A stretch of 64,000 nucleotides of DNA, taken from assembly GCA_026120035.1 (NCBI GenBank), contig JALRME010000023.1, forward strand, positions 310,001-374,000, written 5' to 3'. This document shows positions 22,382 through 33,674 of this stretch, one piece after another; positions within the stretch are counted from its first letter, which is position 1; each line of letters starts with the position of its first letter. Below the pieces are notes generated by a model. It made no database searches, was not told where the DNA came from, and saw nothing but the letters and a program-made list of their open reading frames with translations. The stretch is from Coleophoma eucalyptorum. Lineage: Eukaryota; Ascomycota; Leotiomycetes; Helotiales; Dermateaceae. Made by a program: the position numbers and the translations under genes.

Positions 22382-25066
22382 GCTACTTGGCTACAAGGAA
22401 TTGGATTTGGCTTATTTTCCGAGGCCATGCATGGCGTTGCATACTAGGCACTAGGCAGTGGTTAATCTTCTGTTGTAAATACTTGTTGGAATCCTCAAAT
22501 TCAAACACTTTCACTGAGAGAGAAGTCTGATTATCATGGACAGATGGATGTGTAGCTCGATATGTGGCTGCGGGTATGACTTGAGAGACATCCTATCAGC
22601 GCATAGCTCCCTCAATTGAATCCAGCCGCCTTGAATTTCTCCCATGCTTCACAACCAACCATGTACGCACATGTACCTACAAGTATAGCGACTTGAAAAT
22701 CAAGAATGTCTACTACTTTGTTATAAAGAGTATGTATGGTGAGACAAAAGGTTTAAACCGGCCTAGAAAACTTCCAATATATTTCGAAGTCTTGATTCAC
22801 AATCTGGCGTCTCCATCTTCCTTTTGTTCCCATTACTTTTCCCTACCCAAGTGAGAAAGCGAAACCGTGGTGTAATCGAAGGAAGCTCGGTTGTCCAAAC
22901 CCAAAGCCAAGATAAGATAATAATAGGCATCTTATCTTATCGGCGCCGCCCCACGTTCTCTGCAGTGCAGAAATACATACAGTACAGTATGATAGCTTGC
23001 AGTATACATGCGTCGAACCAGGATGCCAATACGCTTTTCGCATCCAGAGGAACCAGCGGGAAAAGTAGTCATCTTAAGCTGGGGAATGATCGTCGACGTG
23101 CTGGCTCCCCGTCCATTGGGCACAACGACCCGAGCCAAGTTCGGTAGCAGCGACTTGGCCAGAAAAGGATCGATCGGCCAAGGCATTGGCAGGGGAAGCG
23201 AGTGCCTCGAACGACGACTGGCTGTCACCTACATTTATGCACAGGATTCGAAATCAAAAACTCTGGCTGCTTGATGAGCCAGTCAATAGCCCATCCATTT
23301 CTCATGGCCTGACCATCTAGCTTAGCAGCTGATGGAGGATCGGGGGGCAAGGAAGTCCGGATGTTCAGTTAAACCGCGGCAAAGTCCTGGAGTACGTGCC
23401 GGCCCTATTAGCCAAAATGGCATGTCGACGGTGAAGTTGTGTCTGTCCACTGCATCCCGGAGCTTATGCTGCGGCATAATAAAACCATGACTTAAGCAGC
23501 CACACTGCTCTTCCAAAGACACCGAGGTTTGACCAGAGCGGTGCTTTCCTTGCTCGATGCGATGGGGCATCAAACAATCACCTAGGATGGAGCAAGGGCA
23601 TGTTTTCATAGCCATTTTCGGGACGTTAGTTAGGTGGGGAGAGTTTTAAGACTTTCTCTTATTGGATTGAGACTGCAGTGCTTAAATTCCTTACAGTATT
23701 GCAGCATAGCAAGCTACGGCACGTAGTCAGATGCCAACTCTGTACCAAGTGCCTCTAGATCCGATCAAAAGGTAAAAGATACCAGGCGAGACTTCCCCAC
23801 CGGCATCGATCCCAGTGACTGATAGCAAAGCTTTTCCGTTGCAAAATACGGCCACCCACCAGAAACATGCAGGATAAGTACATGGGTAGGTTGGGAAGTG
23901 ATGGCATTCAGCCTTTATGTCAACTCCGAGCCATGGATCCGCAAGGTGGTTGCAAAGCATGCTGGCATACCGTGTCACGTAAGCTTTTGGGTCGGCAAGG
24001 CAGTTGATGATGATGATCCCATTCTCATTCTGGGCTGATTGCAAAGATTGGTGGTGCAGACCGTGTGCGCATGATCAGTAGATGCTCTGAGGTAGCATGG
24101 GCTATCGATTAGACGGATAGCAGGGTTTTGCTGATGCAACGACGTTAAGCTAGACATGGGTGCCTACTAGACCCTGGAGGAGTTCAATCAATGTTGCCAT
24201 TCTCTGCATCATTCTTTTAATATACCTTGACAATTGGTTATAAAGAAGGTAGTGATGCTCTTCACTTTCAAGCAACCATTCCATAACAAGCGAACCGGTG
24301 AGGATGTTCTGGTCGAGCAGGTTGAAATTTCCTCTCTTCAAATTGCTCGTCGGCATTTACAACACCCAATGTCCCGTTGGCTCTTCCAACTAAGTAAGCA
24401 ACTGAGTACCAGTAGCTCCGCACGTCGCTTACTACCCCGCATTATCCAGAACAACCCTGCTCAAAGTCTGACAACGGCATCCAGATGTTGCATCCGAAAG
24501 GCATTTCAGTAGCAGAACGCATTGGCAGGAGACATATTTATAAATATCCGCCCTAGCTGTGCATCTCATCACCTCATCCCCGCGAACATACCGACTTATA
24601 CCCGACTCATAGCTGCAACTGATGGTACTTATGCCATTCATTTGAGGAATTGAGCGGCACCAGACCCATCACAAAGACATGGAGATGCGATCATGGATTG
24701 GGAGCCCTGCAGAATGCTCTCAGATCTCGAAGGACTGAGGGGTACAACAGGTGAACTACTACAGATCAGGGCGAGGCGCCGAGAGGTGGGGCCATTGAGC
24801 GATGCTTCTTGGAGGAGAAGCTTGTACAAAGCTTGCAACATTCTAATATACTGGAGCTTGCCAATGTATGCCAAGATTTCAATAAAAACAATGACACCAG
24901 AGGGAGTGATACATTCGGCCAGGAAGGAGGAAGAAAGCTGTTGCGGGCAGGATCTAGGAAGCAAGCAGTATATAAAGGGCATGTCTGTACGTGGAAAGCG
25001 TTAACTTTGTAGCCTCACCTACTTTTAAGCGTTCTCCATTTTATTCGGAATTTTTGGTATTTCACC
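22382..25066. other. Long spacer without a supported gene
   Basis: About 2.7 kb upstream of the oxalate decarboxylase gene. The longest ORFs (about 23727-24044 minus, 24638-24982 minus) lack recognisable domains and introns that would extend them. No transposon ends or tRNA seen. Confidence 0.5.
24969..24976 (+). promoter_or_regulatory. TATA box of the oxalate decarboxylase gene
   Basis: TATATAAA lies 91 bp before the ATG, a good distance for a fungal core promoter with a short 5' leader. It suggests a strongly inducible gene; this is inference from position only. Confidence 0.55.
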
Positions 25067-26602
25067 ATGGCTCTTCGTATATTCACAGTCCTTTTGCTAG
25101 CACTTAGCAATCTTGAACGAGGGCTTGCAGCTCCAGCAGGCACAAAGACTACGCGCCAGGACTCTGGTGGCTCTTTATTGGGATACAATCCCGCAAATGG
25201 AGTCATTAACGAAAACACGGATAACATCGACTACGAACTCGCAGCAGGGCAGACTGATGCTGCCACTGTTGGTGCCTACTTAGACTTCAACAATATCCAA
25301 AACCCGCAGCCCATCCGTGGGACTAAGGGAGGGACTGATCCAGGTCCACGCACGCAAGAATACGACAAACTGAACCCAGATAAACTTGCACCACCAGGCA
25401 CTGACCATGGCGGTGTCGATAATGCAGAATGGCCAATGGGACTTAGCCACGCAAAGCTAGGACTTGGTGGTGCCGGCTGGTCGAGGCAGCAGAATATTGA
25501 TAACATTCCTACGGCAACCGAAATGGCGGGTGTGGATATGAGGTTGGAACCAGGCGCCTACAGGGAGCTGCACTGGCATAAAGCTGCCGAATGGGCATTC
25601 GTCATGAACGGGAGCGTCAGAGTCCAAGCAATTGATGAGAACGGGCGATCTTTTGTAGACGATCTTTCTGCAGGAGATGTCTGGTTCTTCCCTCCGTAAG
25701 TGGCCTAGGGCTTTCGGGAAATAATCAGCTGAGATAAATATAGTGGCATTCCGCACTCTCTGCAAGGTCTGGAGGGTGGTGTCGAATTTCTTCTGGTCTT
25801 TGATGACGGCAGCTTTTCCGAGGACAACACATTTCTTGCCTCTGAGGTGTTTGCCCACAACCCCGTAAGTTCTGACCTTATATCGTAGACCGTTGAACTA
25901 AAGTAAGAACAGAAAGAAATATTATCCAAGAACTTTGCGCTACCTTTGTCGGCATGGGACGATATCCCGGCTGGAGAGCTTTTCATCTTTCCCGGCACGG
26001 CAGCGCCCAAGGACATCGAAGCACAGAATATAACAGGCTCAGCAGGCCTAGTACCGGTCGAAGATTCGTATACCTATCATTTCTCAAAGGCTCCTAATAC
26101 ACATGAGACTGAGGGCGGAACTGTCAAGATTCTTGACCCAACCACGTTTCCCATTGCTTCCTCCTTCTCTGCTGCGCTCGTCACTCTCCACCCAGGCGCA
26201 TTACGCGAGATTCACTGGCATACAACTAGTGATGAATGGAACTTCTTCATCGCTGGTAGTGCCCGGATCAGCATCTATGCTGCTCAGGGAAACGCAAGAA
26301 CCTTTGACTACCACGCCGGAGATTGTGGTTACATCCCCAAGTCCATGACTCACTATGTTGAGAATATTGGCACGGATGATGTAATATTTATTGAGGTACT
26401 GCAGGCCGATCATTTCTCTGGTAAGTTGATGAACCCTCCGTTGCAATACCAAGTCCTGACGGAGATAGACATCTCGGTTGGCCAATGGGTGGGCTTAACT
26501 CCAGCCCAGATAGTCCAAGATACTCTGAGCTTGAGCAATGAGACGGTCGCTGCATTCAAGAAGGAGAAACAGTATATCGTGCAGGGCGCCGAGGTCAACT
26601 AA
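25067..26602 (+). CDS. Secreted bicupin oxalate decarboxylase
   Basis: Three exons (25067-25695, 25744-25864, 25913-26602), 479 aa. Signal peptide [21 protein letters not shown]. Cupin 1 carries HWHKAAEW (His169, His171, Glu175) and PHSLQG (His214). Cupin 2 carries HWHTTSDEW (His351, His353, Glu358) and THYVEN. Both therefore keep a full Mn-binding set, with the +4 and +5 His-Glu spacing known for oxalate decarboxylases. The N-terminal cupin has a FSEDNTF loop (about 234-240), at the position of the flexible SENST lid whose glutamate is the proton donor in Bacillus OxdC, so decarboxylase rather than oxidase activity is expected: oxalate to formate plus CO2. Fungal enzymes of this type act outside the cell or at the wall and detoxify oxalate or regulate pH. 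A TATA box lies 91 bp upstream. Confidence 0.93.
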
Positions 26603-27583
26603 GGGCTTTATTTTCGCACGTGGTAGTGGCGCTTAGCGTAACTCAATCTGAAGAGGCTCTGCCGCACCACGAGTCTCGGCTCGCTGCGGACTCTCCTGTA
26701 CTGTGCTAGAACCAATGACCAATCTTCTTGTACATCAGCAAAGATTTTGATTTCCAATCAACCATTGTGAAATAGCTGGAAGGATTGCGGTGGGTCGCAA
26801 TATGGCTGTCGAGAGAGGCACGTGAGAGGTTATTGGCTGAGTCTTGTCAAAACTTAAAGTCGCAATCAACGGGCTTGACTCATACAATCTGACACATACA
26901 AGCTGATACTTGTCTTTCCTAAGGCAGCTGATCAAGTTCAGGCATAGGTGGCATCTAATATGTACGGCCGCTGTGGTGACTGGTTGGCAGGCACCTTGCC
27001 TGCATACAGTCACCATTTGCTAGCAAGTCCAGGGACAGGATAACCCATCACGTTTGTACTGAGGGATCTAAGGCCAGGCATGACCAAGCAGCCAAGCAAT
27101 AAGTGGCATAGTAGCTGAGAAAGGTATCATGTCGAGGGTTGTGGTGATCCTTCACTCCAGAAAAGAAGGTTTTGCATATAGCAAGGCACATAGTAGAAAC
27201 GATCACACGGTAATGTACACAGTAAGTGAATTAAAGTTGTGAAAGACACTGTAGTACGTGTGGTCGGCGGCCGAACGGACCACGGCTCGGATCTTTTCTC
27301 AACCCCGAGCGCGCGCTTTTGGGCCGAAAAAGGTATAGCCTGTTGATCCCCAGAGTCGGGTCCGTACGGTCGTCCCTATTGATTACGTAGTGGGTAGAGA
27401 AGAAACTCTAACTTCGGGCCTAAAATGTAATGGTGTATAGGTTTGATACATGTAAGATGCTGCTTCACAGTGCATTTCCCTCCAATATACCTCATGTTTT
27501 TTAGACACTTATTACTTTCTATAATTGCTGCCTCACTCCTATCCACCCGGAAAGGAGGGGTTTTTACCTAGGTTCTGATTGAC
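26603..27583. other. Spacer upstream of Zn2Cys6 regulator, no gene seen
   Basis: Contains the decarboxylase 3' region and the promoter of the downstream regulator. CGG-containing sequence (GGTCGGCGGCCGAACGG at about 27261-27278) could hold zinc-cluster protein sites, but this is not demonstrable. No credible ORF. Confidence 0.5.
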
Positions 27584-30554
27584 ATGCAAACCACGCTCAG
27601 CACAGATTCTCGATGGGACCCTCCTCAAACGCAGCACACCTCTCTCGAAGATGCCTCCACCAGTCCTGAAGTGCCGGACAACTCTGCAATCGTGGCGGGC
27701 GATAAGCCTGCGCCAACTACAGAGAAGACAATATCTTGCGTGTCGTGCAGGAGGAGGAAGCTCAAATGCGATCGAATCAAACCAAAATGCGGGACATGCT
27801 CAAGGCTGCGCCATGATTGCGAGTATCCGGAACGGAAGAGAAATCTGGGTACGAAGCGGAGGAATATGAAGCAATTAGAGGCAAGACTGGGTGAGTAACA
27901 GAGCGGTCTGGATGGACTCCATTGCACCAAGCAGGAGCTGATTTCTTGCACAGCGGAGGTTGAGACCAAGCTGGTGTCCGAGTCAAAAGCATCTCGAAAC
28001 CGCTCTACGGAGCCCCAAACCTCAGGATACGCCGACTCTGACTGGAATACTGCTGCCAATTCTTCAAACCTCGATTCTCATGATCCAAACGATCCAAGTG
28101 GCTATCATTCAGACGAGCAAAACTGGTCAGATTCTGACAAAATTCACAAGCCAACCTCAACAATGCATTTGTCCAATTTTTGCTCCCATGATATTGTCAG
28201 TCTGGGGTTGCAGGAACCGCTACCTTCTGAGGCAATCCAGAAAGATCTGTGAGTATGAATCCGCCTCGAGCCCAGATACAACCTGCTGATGTGTCAGGTT
28301 TGACATTTACTTCGATGTTGTGTATCCAGAAGCCCCAATGATGCATAGGCCACGTTTCTATACTGGTCTTACACTTGGTTCAAACTTAAGGCCACCAGTC
28401 TGCCTCCGATATGCGATGTGGGCTCTGGCTGCAGCTATATCACCTAAATACGAGAACTTTGCCGAAGTCTTCTACGAGAGGGCGCGGAAGTACATCGAAG
28501 CAGCAGAGATGAAGGTACTTTTTCTTTGCTCTACTGATAAAGTTGTGTTTGCTGATCGTTTAGGGCCACGGAGAAACATTTATCACCGTATATCATGCAA
28601 TGTGCTGGAATCTGATTGCGTGTTTCGAGGCCAAGAGAACATATTTCACACGAGCATGGATGAGCACAGGGCGATGCACTAGATTGTCCCAGATGATGGG
28701 CCTCTATCATTTAGACAGCCCTGGAGTGGAGGTCAAAAGGATTTTACCCGAGCCTCGAGACTGGATTGAGCTTGAAGAAAGACGCCGAACGTTCTGGGCG
28801 GCATTCTACAGCGATAGATGGGCATCGAGCGGCACTGGTTGGCCTATGACCATCACCGAGTCCGATGTATGTGAGCAAATAGTTTCTGGGGTTCATAGCT
28901 AACTTATCAAAGATTATGACCAATCTTCCGTCTTCGGAAGAAGCCTTCGCACAAGGCATCGAGAAACCTGGCGTCACCTTGGCTGAAGCATTAGCTGGAG
29001 ATGGTGCATGTGGTATTTCTCCATTCGGTGGTGTAACTCTTGCAGCTGCATTGTTTGGACACAACTTTGCACATATTCACGGTGGCCCTGACGAGAATCC
29101 TGATGATGTAGCTAATGGGGCATTCTGGAAGCGCCATCGTGAAATGGACAACACACTGTCCAATACGTTTTTGTATCTCCCAGAAAGCCTGAGGTTACCT
29201 CATGGACTCGCAGATATGAATGTTGTGTTCTTGAACATGAACCTGCATACCTCGACTATTTGCCTGCATCAAGCTGCTATTCTGACCGCGGAGAAGCATA
29301 GTCTTGATCCTCTGCTCAAGCAACAGAGTATTATGCGGTGTGTTAGGGCTGCTGAAGAGATTGCAAGCATCATGCGAATGATTTGCCATCTTGATACTAC
29401 CAAAGTAAGCTTAGCTAAGACCTCTAAATTTGCAATGACATCTAATCTGTCAATAGATGAACTCGTGGATGGGGTTTTGTTTGTATGTTGCAGGCGGAGT
29501 TTTTGTCCACGATATCAAACTTGGCCAGCCTTGCGCCCCGAATAGCCCAGCCAATCTGGACTTCCTGTTGGCTGCCATGAGCCAGATTGGTAAACGACAT
29601 ACTATTACGGATCACTTTATGGCTCAACTTGAATTTGACATTGAAGCAGCTGGAATCTGTAGCTCTGTTCCCAGATATGCAAAGCAGATGGCTCAAACGG
29701 GTGTCGTTACGGAGGCAAGCCCCTATGCATCAGAAAGTCCCTCGTCAAATGGCACACCTCGAGATAAACAAACGTACTTAGGGCAGCTGCACAGTCGTGA
29801 CCATAGCAGACATGTTGGAACGATGCCTCAACCACCTCTGGCTGGGATTATTGCATATGATAACATTGACCCTTATTTTGGAAGAAAGGATCAATATAAC
29901 TCTGTGGGCGATGTATCATCACGATTTTTCATCACCGCCCAAAAGCCTACTAGGCATCAGCAAGAGAAGTCTATAGGCCCAGATATTCTAAATCTGCGTA
30001 CTCATGCACTAAATCTTGTTCGGACCAGCTCCTATGATGGCATACTAGAGACGAAAGCGAAAGATAAAGAGAGCCCCGGTGAAGCCGAAGAGGCTTCTGG
30101 AAGCAATACTCGGCGAGGTTCAAAGAGGGCCACAAAGACCATGCCAAGTGGCTACACACTAATCCCATGGATCGCGGATGTTTCGAACGATTGCCTCGCA
30201 TCTACTCAAAATCAAAAAGGATCTGAGCAGGGCATTCAGCATTTTGATCTTCAAGATCCTGGTGCAAACTATCGTCAACAGGTGATGGAAGCCGTAGATC
30301 AGGTCCAGCAAAACAGTCCCGCGTTGGGAAACAGTACACAGCAGCTCCCTATTCGCGACAATGATTCCCGCAAGAGTCCTGGTTATCAGGAGTGGGACAC
30401 ACAAAACATGAATGCATATTCCTTCGATCCCAACTGGCAATTTGACATGATGGCAGATCCAAACATGCAAGCCAGTTTACCCTTGGAAGGTGAAGGGGTT
30501 AAGGAATTTATCAATAATTTCGGCTTGTCAGACTGGAACGCGAACACAGGATGA
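27584..30554 (+). CDS. Zn2Cys6 transcription factor with fungal_trans domain
   Basis: Six-exon model, 903 aa: 27584-27890, 27954-28248, 28298-28514, 28564-28866, 28913-29404, 29457-30554. All phases are consistent and introns are 46-63 nt. The zinc cluster is CVSCRRRKLKCDRIKPKCGTC plus a sixth Cys: Cys52, 55, 62, 69, 72 and 79 (CX2CX6CX6CX2CX6C). It is followed by basic KRKRN-type residues and a short linker. The middle homology region (PF04082) runs from about residue 205, with DIYFDVVYPEAPMMHRPRF and later EERRRTFWAAFYSDRWAS, the usual core of the family. The C-terminal 350 residues are polar, rich in Asn, Gln, Ser and Asp, probably an activation region. Nuclear. Targets are unknown. It is tandem with oxalate decarboxylase upstream and the helicase downstream, with no sign of functional linkage. 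Confidence 0.9.
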
Positions 30555-31206
30555 TAACTAAGCAGTATATATGTACGATGTATTGGCAAAGCTCTGCACA
30601 AGCAAACAAAGCTTCTATACCCTAGCCATAGGAGAGCAAGAGATTACCCCGATATATTAACAGTACATGTCTCACGGAAATAGGCAACCGGCAGCGCTCA
30701 CAGCAGTGCAATGATTCAGGGAGATGGGCGCAACAATAATACCTAGACAGGCATGGACTATAGAGGAAAGGAACTAAATGTTAAATATGGATAAGGCGCA
30801 AGTCACAAGGAATGGTTGGGTCAAAGGGACAGGTTTTACAGGTGTCGTGCATACCCTCGAGCGTGGAGTGGACTTCGAGGTACATGGGGCCAAAAAATCA
30901 AGCGTTGTGGCGAGTTTCTGATGGCTTACTGGCATACTCAAATCTCCTATCATGTGTATCAATACTACATCTCTCGTAATATAGTTGGACCAGGCTGCTC
31001 ATTCCAAATCTTAATAACTTCAAGAGTAATTATTCTACATTGCTGCCACCTCCTTTCTCTTATCGCCCCTTTATCTTATCGCTATCGACTCAACGAGGCT
31101 AGACCCAAATATTTACGAAACCTCGAGCCAGGAAGTTTTTGCGACGAAAGAAGCAGAAGGTGACATATTTCCCACCTTACATCAATTCCTTCCATTCTGC
31201 ATCTGT
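30555..31206. other. Spacer between regulator and helicase genes
   Basis: 3' region of the regulator and promoter of the helicase. Small ORFs only. AT-rich with no repeat of note. Confidence 0.55.
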
Positions 31207-32991
31207 ATGCTTTCTGTTGCAACCCTTCAGCGTAGCCAATTCCTACGACAACTCGCTCTTTTCACCATGGAAGGCGCAAAACGAGGATCTGGGCGAAGGC
31301 ACCCGTATAGAGGAAACAAGGGCAAGAACTTCTCCAGCAATTCCACTCCACGAAACAACGCCGCTGCAGCATCAGTACCAGCAATGGCTATGGCTCCACG
31401 AGTTGCAACGCCTCCTCTGTCAGTTCCCGTACCTCTCGACACTCCTCGGTTTGCGGATCTAGCACGCGAGAACCTCATTCATCCTATTATGCTACAGACT
31501 ATCACCGAAGACCTGAAGTTCGATCATATGATGCCTGTGCAAGCCGCTACACTACACGAGTTACTCTCTAAGCGTGTAGATTGTCTTGCGCAAGCAAAGA
31601 CCGGAACAGGAAAGACCATTGCGTTCTTATTACCAGCCATTCAGACAATGATCGATAAGGGCAGAGGAAAGGGATCTGGAATCTCACTGTTAGTTATCTC
31701 ACCAACAAGAGAACTGGCAATGCAGATAGCAAAGGAAGCTACTGCTCTGCTCAAGAGGCTTCCGCAATACAAGGTCTCGTTTGCCATCGGAGGCACCAAC
31801 AAGGATAGGGAAGAGAAGCAGATCCTTGGTGGCTGCGATATCTTGATTGCAACCCCAGGACGACTTTATGATCACCTGTCCGATGAGCGCATTACCTATG
31901 CTTTCAGAAATCTCGATACGCTTGTTCTTGATGAAGCAGATCGATTGCTTGATATGGGCTTCATGAATGCTTTACGAGACATCATCAAATGCTTGCCAGA
32001 CAAGAAGGAGACCAACCGACAAGGCATGCTCTTTTCAGCTACCATTGCTCCTCACGTCGAAAAGGTAGCGCATCTTGTTCTTGCACCAAACTATAAATTT
32101 ATCTCGACCATCCCAGAGGGTGAGGTCAACACTCATGAGCGGGTACCACAGCACCTCATTACAGTCCCGACATTCTCGATGGTGGCACCAGCTATGGTTG
32201 GTTCTATCCACGAAGAGGCAACACTTGTAGGACCAGAAAACTTCAAAGCAATCATCTTTGCCCCAACAGCTGCTCTTGCAGACTACTATGGTCACTTACT
32301 TTCCAACCTCCCCGACATGCCTGCGATCTCCATCCTGCACTCTCGCGTCTCTCAATCTAAGCGAACAAACGTCACCAATGCATACCGCGAAGCAAAGAAC
32401 GGTATCTTGGTTGCAACAGATGTTGTGGCACGTGGTATGGATTTCCCCGGCGTAACCACCGTCTTCCAAGTCGGTATCCCTGCCGACAAAGAATCGTATA
32501 TCCATCGCCTTGGACGAACAGCACGCGCTGGAGCTGAAGGCCGAGGTATCTTTATCGTTAGCCAAGCAGAAACCTTCTTCTCGCAATGGACACTTAAAGA
32601 AATCACCTTCATCCCACACACTGCCAACGTTTCCTCGCAACAACAGCTGCTTGCAATTGCTGAGCGCATGGACGAGTCTCAGAAAGCGAAGATTTACCAA
32701 GCATGGTTGGGATATTATAAAAATCACTCGAAAGGATTACGATTTGACAATGAGGCTTTGGTCAGAGAGGGTAATACCTTTGCGAGAGAAGCACTCGGAG
32801 CACCTGAGACACCAGGCCTGCAGAAGAGTACGGTCAGCAAGATGGGCTTGAAGGGAGTGAAGGGCTTGGTAATCATTCCTGATGCTCCAAGAGTGCATCG
32901 TCAAGGCGGAGGCGGTGGAGAGGGCAGAAGTGGCGGGAGTGGCGGACGTGGTGGTAGAGGAGGTAGAGGTGGCCGTGGGGGAAGGTCATGA
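31207..32991 (+). CDS. MSS116: DEAD-box ATP-dependent RNA helicase, mitochondrial MSS116-like
   Basis: Intronless, 594 aa. The N-terminus (MLSVATLQRSQFLRQLALFT) is basic and hydrophobic with no acid, a likely mitochondrial presequence. A second ATG (31267) would remove it, so the first was chosen. Helicase motifs in order: Q-motif region FDHMMPVQAATL (about 105-116), motif I AQAKTGTGKT (128-137), Ia PTREL (166-170), TPGRL (216-220), II DEAD (242-245), III SAT (277-279), then VATDVVARGMDFPGV and HRLGRTARAG in the second RecA domain. A C-terminal extension follows, and the end is a Gly/Arg RGG-type tail. Yeast Mss116 promotes mitochondrial group I and II intron splicing and translation. The gene symbol rests on family resemblance and the presequence, not on alignment. 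Confidence 0.88.
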   Translation: MLSVATLQRSQFLRQLALFTMEGAKRGSGRRHPYRGNKGKNFSSNSTPRNNAAAASVPAMAMAPRVATPPLSVPVPLDTPRFADLARENLIHPIMLQTITEDLKFDHMMPVQAATLHELLSKRVDCLAQAKTGTGKTIAFLLPAIQTMIDKGRGKGSGISLLVISPTRELAMQIAKEATALLKRLPQYKVSFAIGGTNKDREEKQILGGCDILIATPGRLYDHLSDERITYAFRNLDTLVLDEADRLLDMGFMNALRDIIKCLPDKKETNRQGMLFSATIAPHVEKVAHLVLAPNYKFISTIPEGEVNTHERVPQHLITVPTFSMVAPAMVGSIHEEATLVGPENFKAIIFAPTAALADYYGHLLSNLPDMPAISILHSRVSQSKRTNVTNAYREAKNGILVATDVVARGMDFPGVTTVFQVGIPADKESYIHRLGRTARAGAEGRGIFIVSQAETFFSQWTLKEITFIPHTANVSSQQQLLAIAERMDESQKAKIYQAWLGYYKNHSKGLRFDNEALVREGNTFAREALGAPETPGLQKSTVSKMGLKGVKGLVIIPDAPRVHRQGGGGGEGRSGGSGGRGGRGGRGGRGGRS

Positions 32992-33674
32992 TCATTCTTC
33001 GTTTTAATGTTCGCTTGGTTGTTGGCTGGGCTTTGTAAGATATGAAGTTATGGCTTCCGATGGCCTGGCTGTGCGCTTATAAGCATGGCTGTCGACTTGG
33101 TCACGGTGAGGTGTTCTTTAAAATCAGCATTCTCAGGCAGAGCGGCATAGGCAATTACTGGATGGGTATAGCGAAGGAGTTGGCGGGAAAATAGAGAGGG
33201 GAGACAAAAACAATTAGACAGTGGTTTTCGTCCCACGTCTTTAGACCTCATTTCACTAATCGCATCACTTCAATTCAACTGCGCCCAAAAGAAAACTCAT
33301 ACAAATTTGATCAGATTCTGGTACAATGTTTGTTTTATTCGTGAAATAGCCTGGTTGTGTATGTTCTTATAAAGAAGAGAAGGGAAGGAGACATTGAGGA
33401 CTATGATGCGTGTAATTACATTATAAATCTATCATCAACATGATCCCATGTAACCTTTTCACCCTCCTCTTTAAATTTCCCGAGATTAGAAAAGAATGTA
33501 AGAATAGGAGCCAAATGAAAGAAAGATAAAAGAAATAGAAAATCAGATAAAACTCCACGAAACTCCATGCGTCTGGCCCATCTCAAACCCCAGACGTCTA
33601 TTAAACCCCAAACCCCGTCTTTATTTTACTTTTGGGATCCAATTCCAACATATACACTCTCACTCTTTGAAAAC
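32992..33674. other. Convergent 3' spacer
   Basis: AT-rich 3' regions of the helicase (+) and WSC protein (-) genes. No coding potential seen. Confidence 0.6.

Noticed and set aside
23727..24044. 105-codon minus ORF
   Set aside because: No recognisable motif and overlapped by another frame; unsupported without expression or homology.
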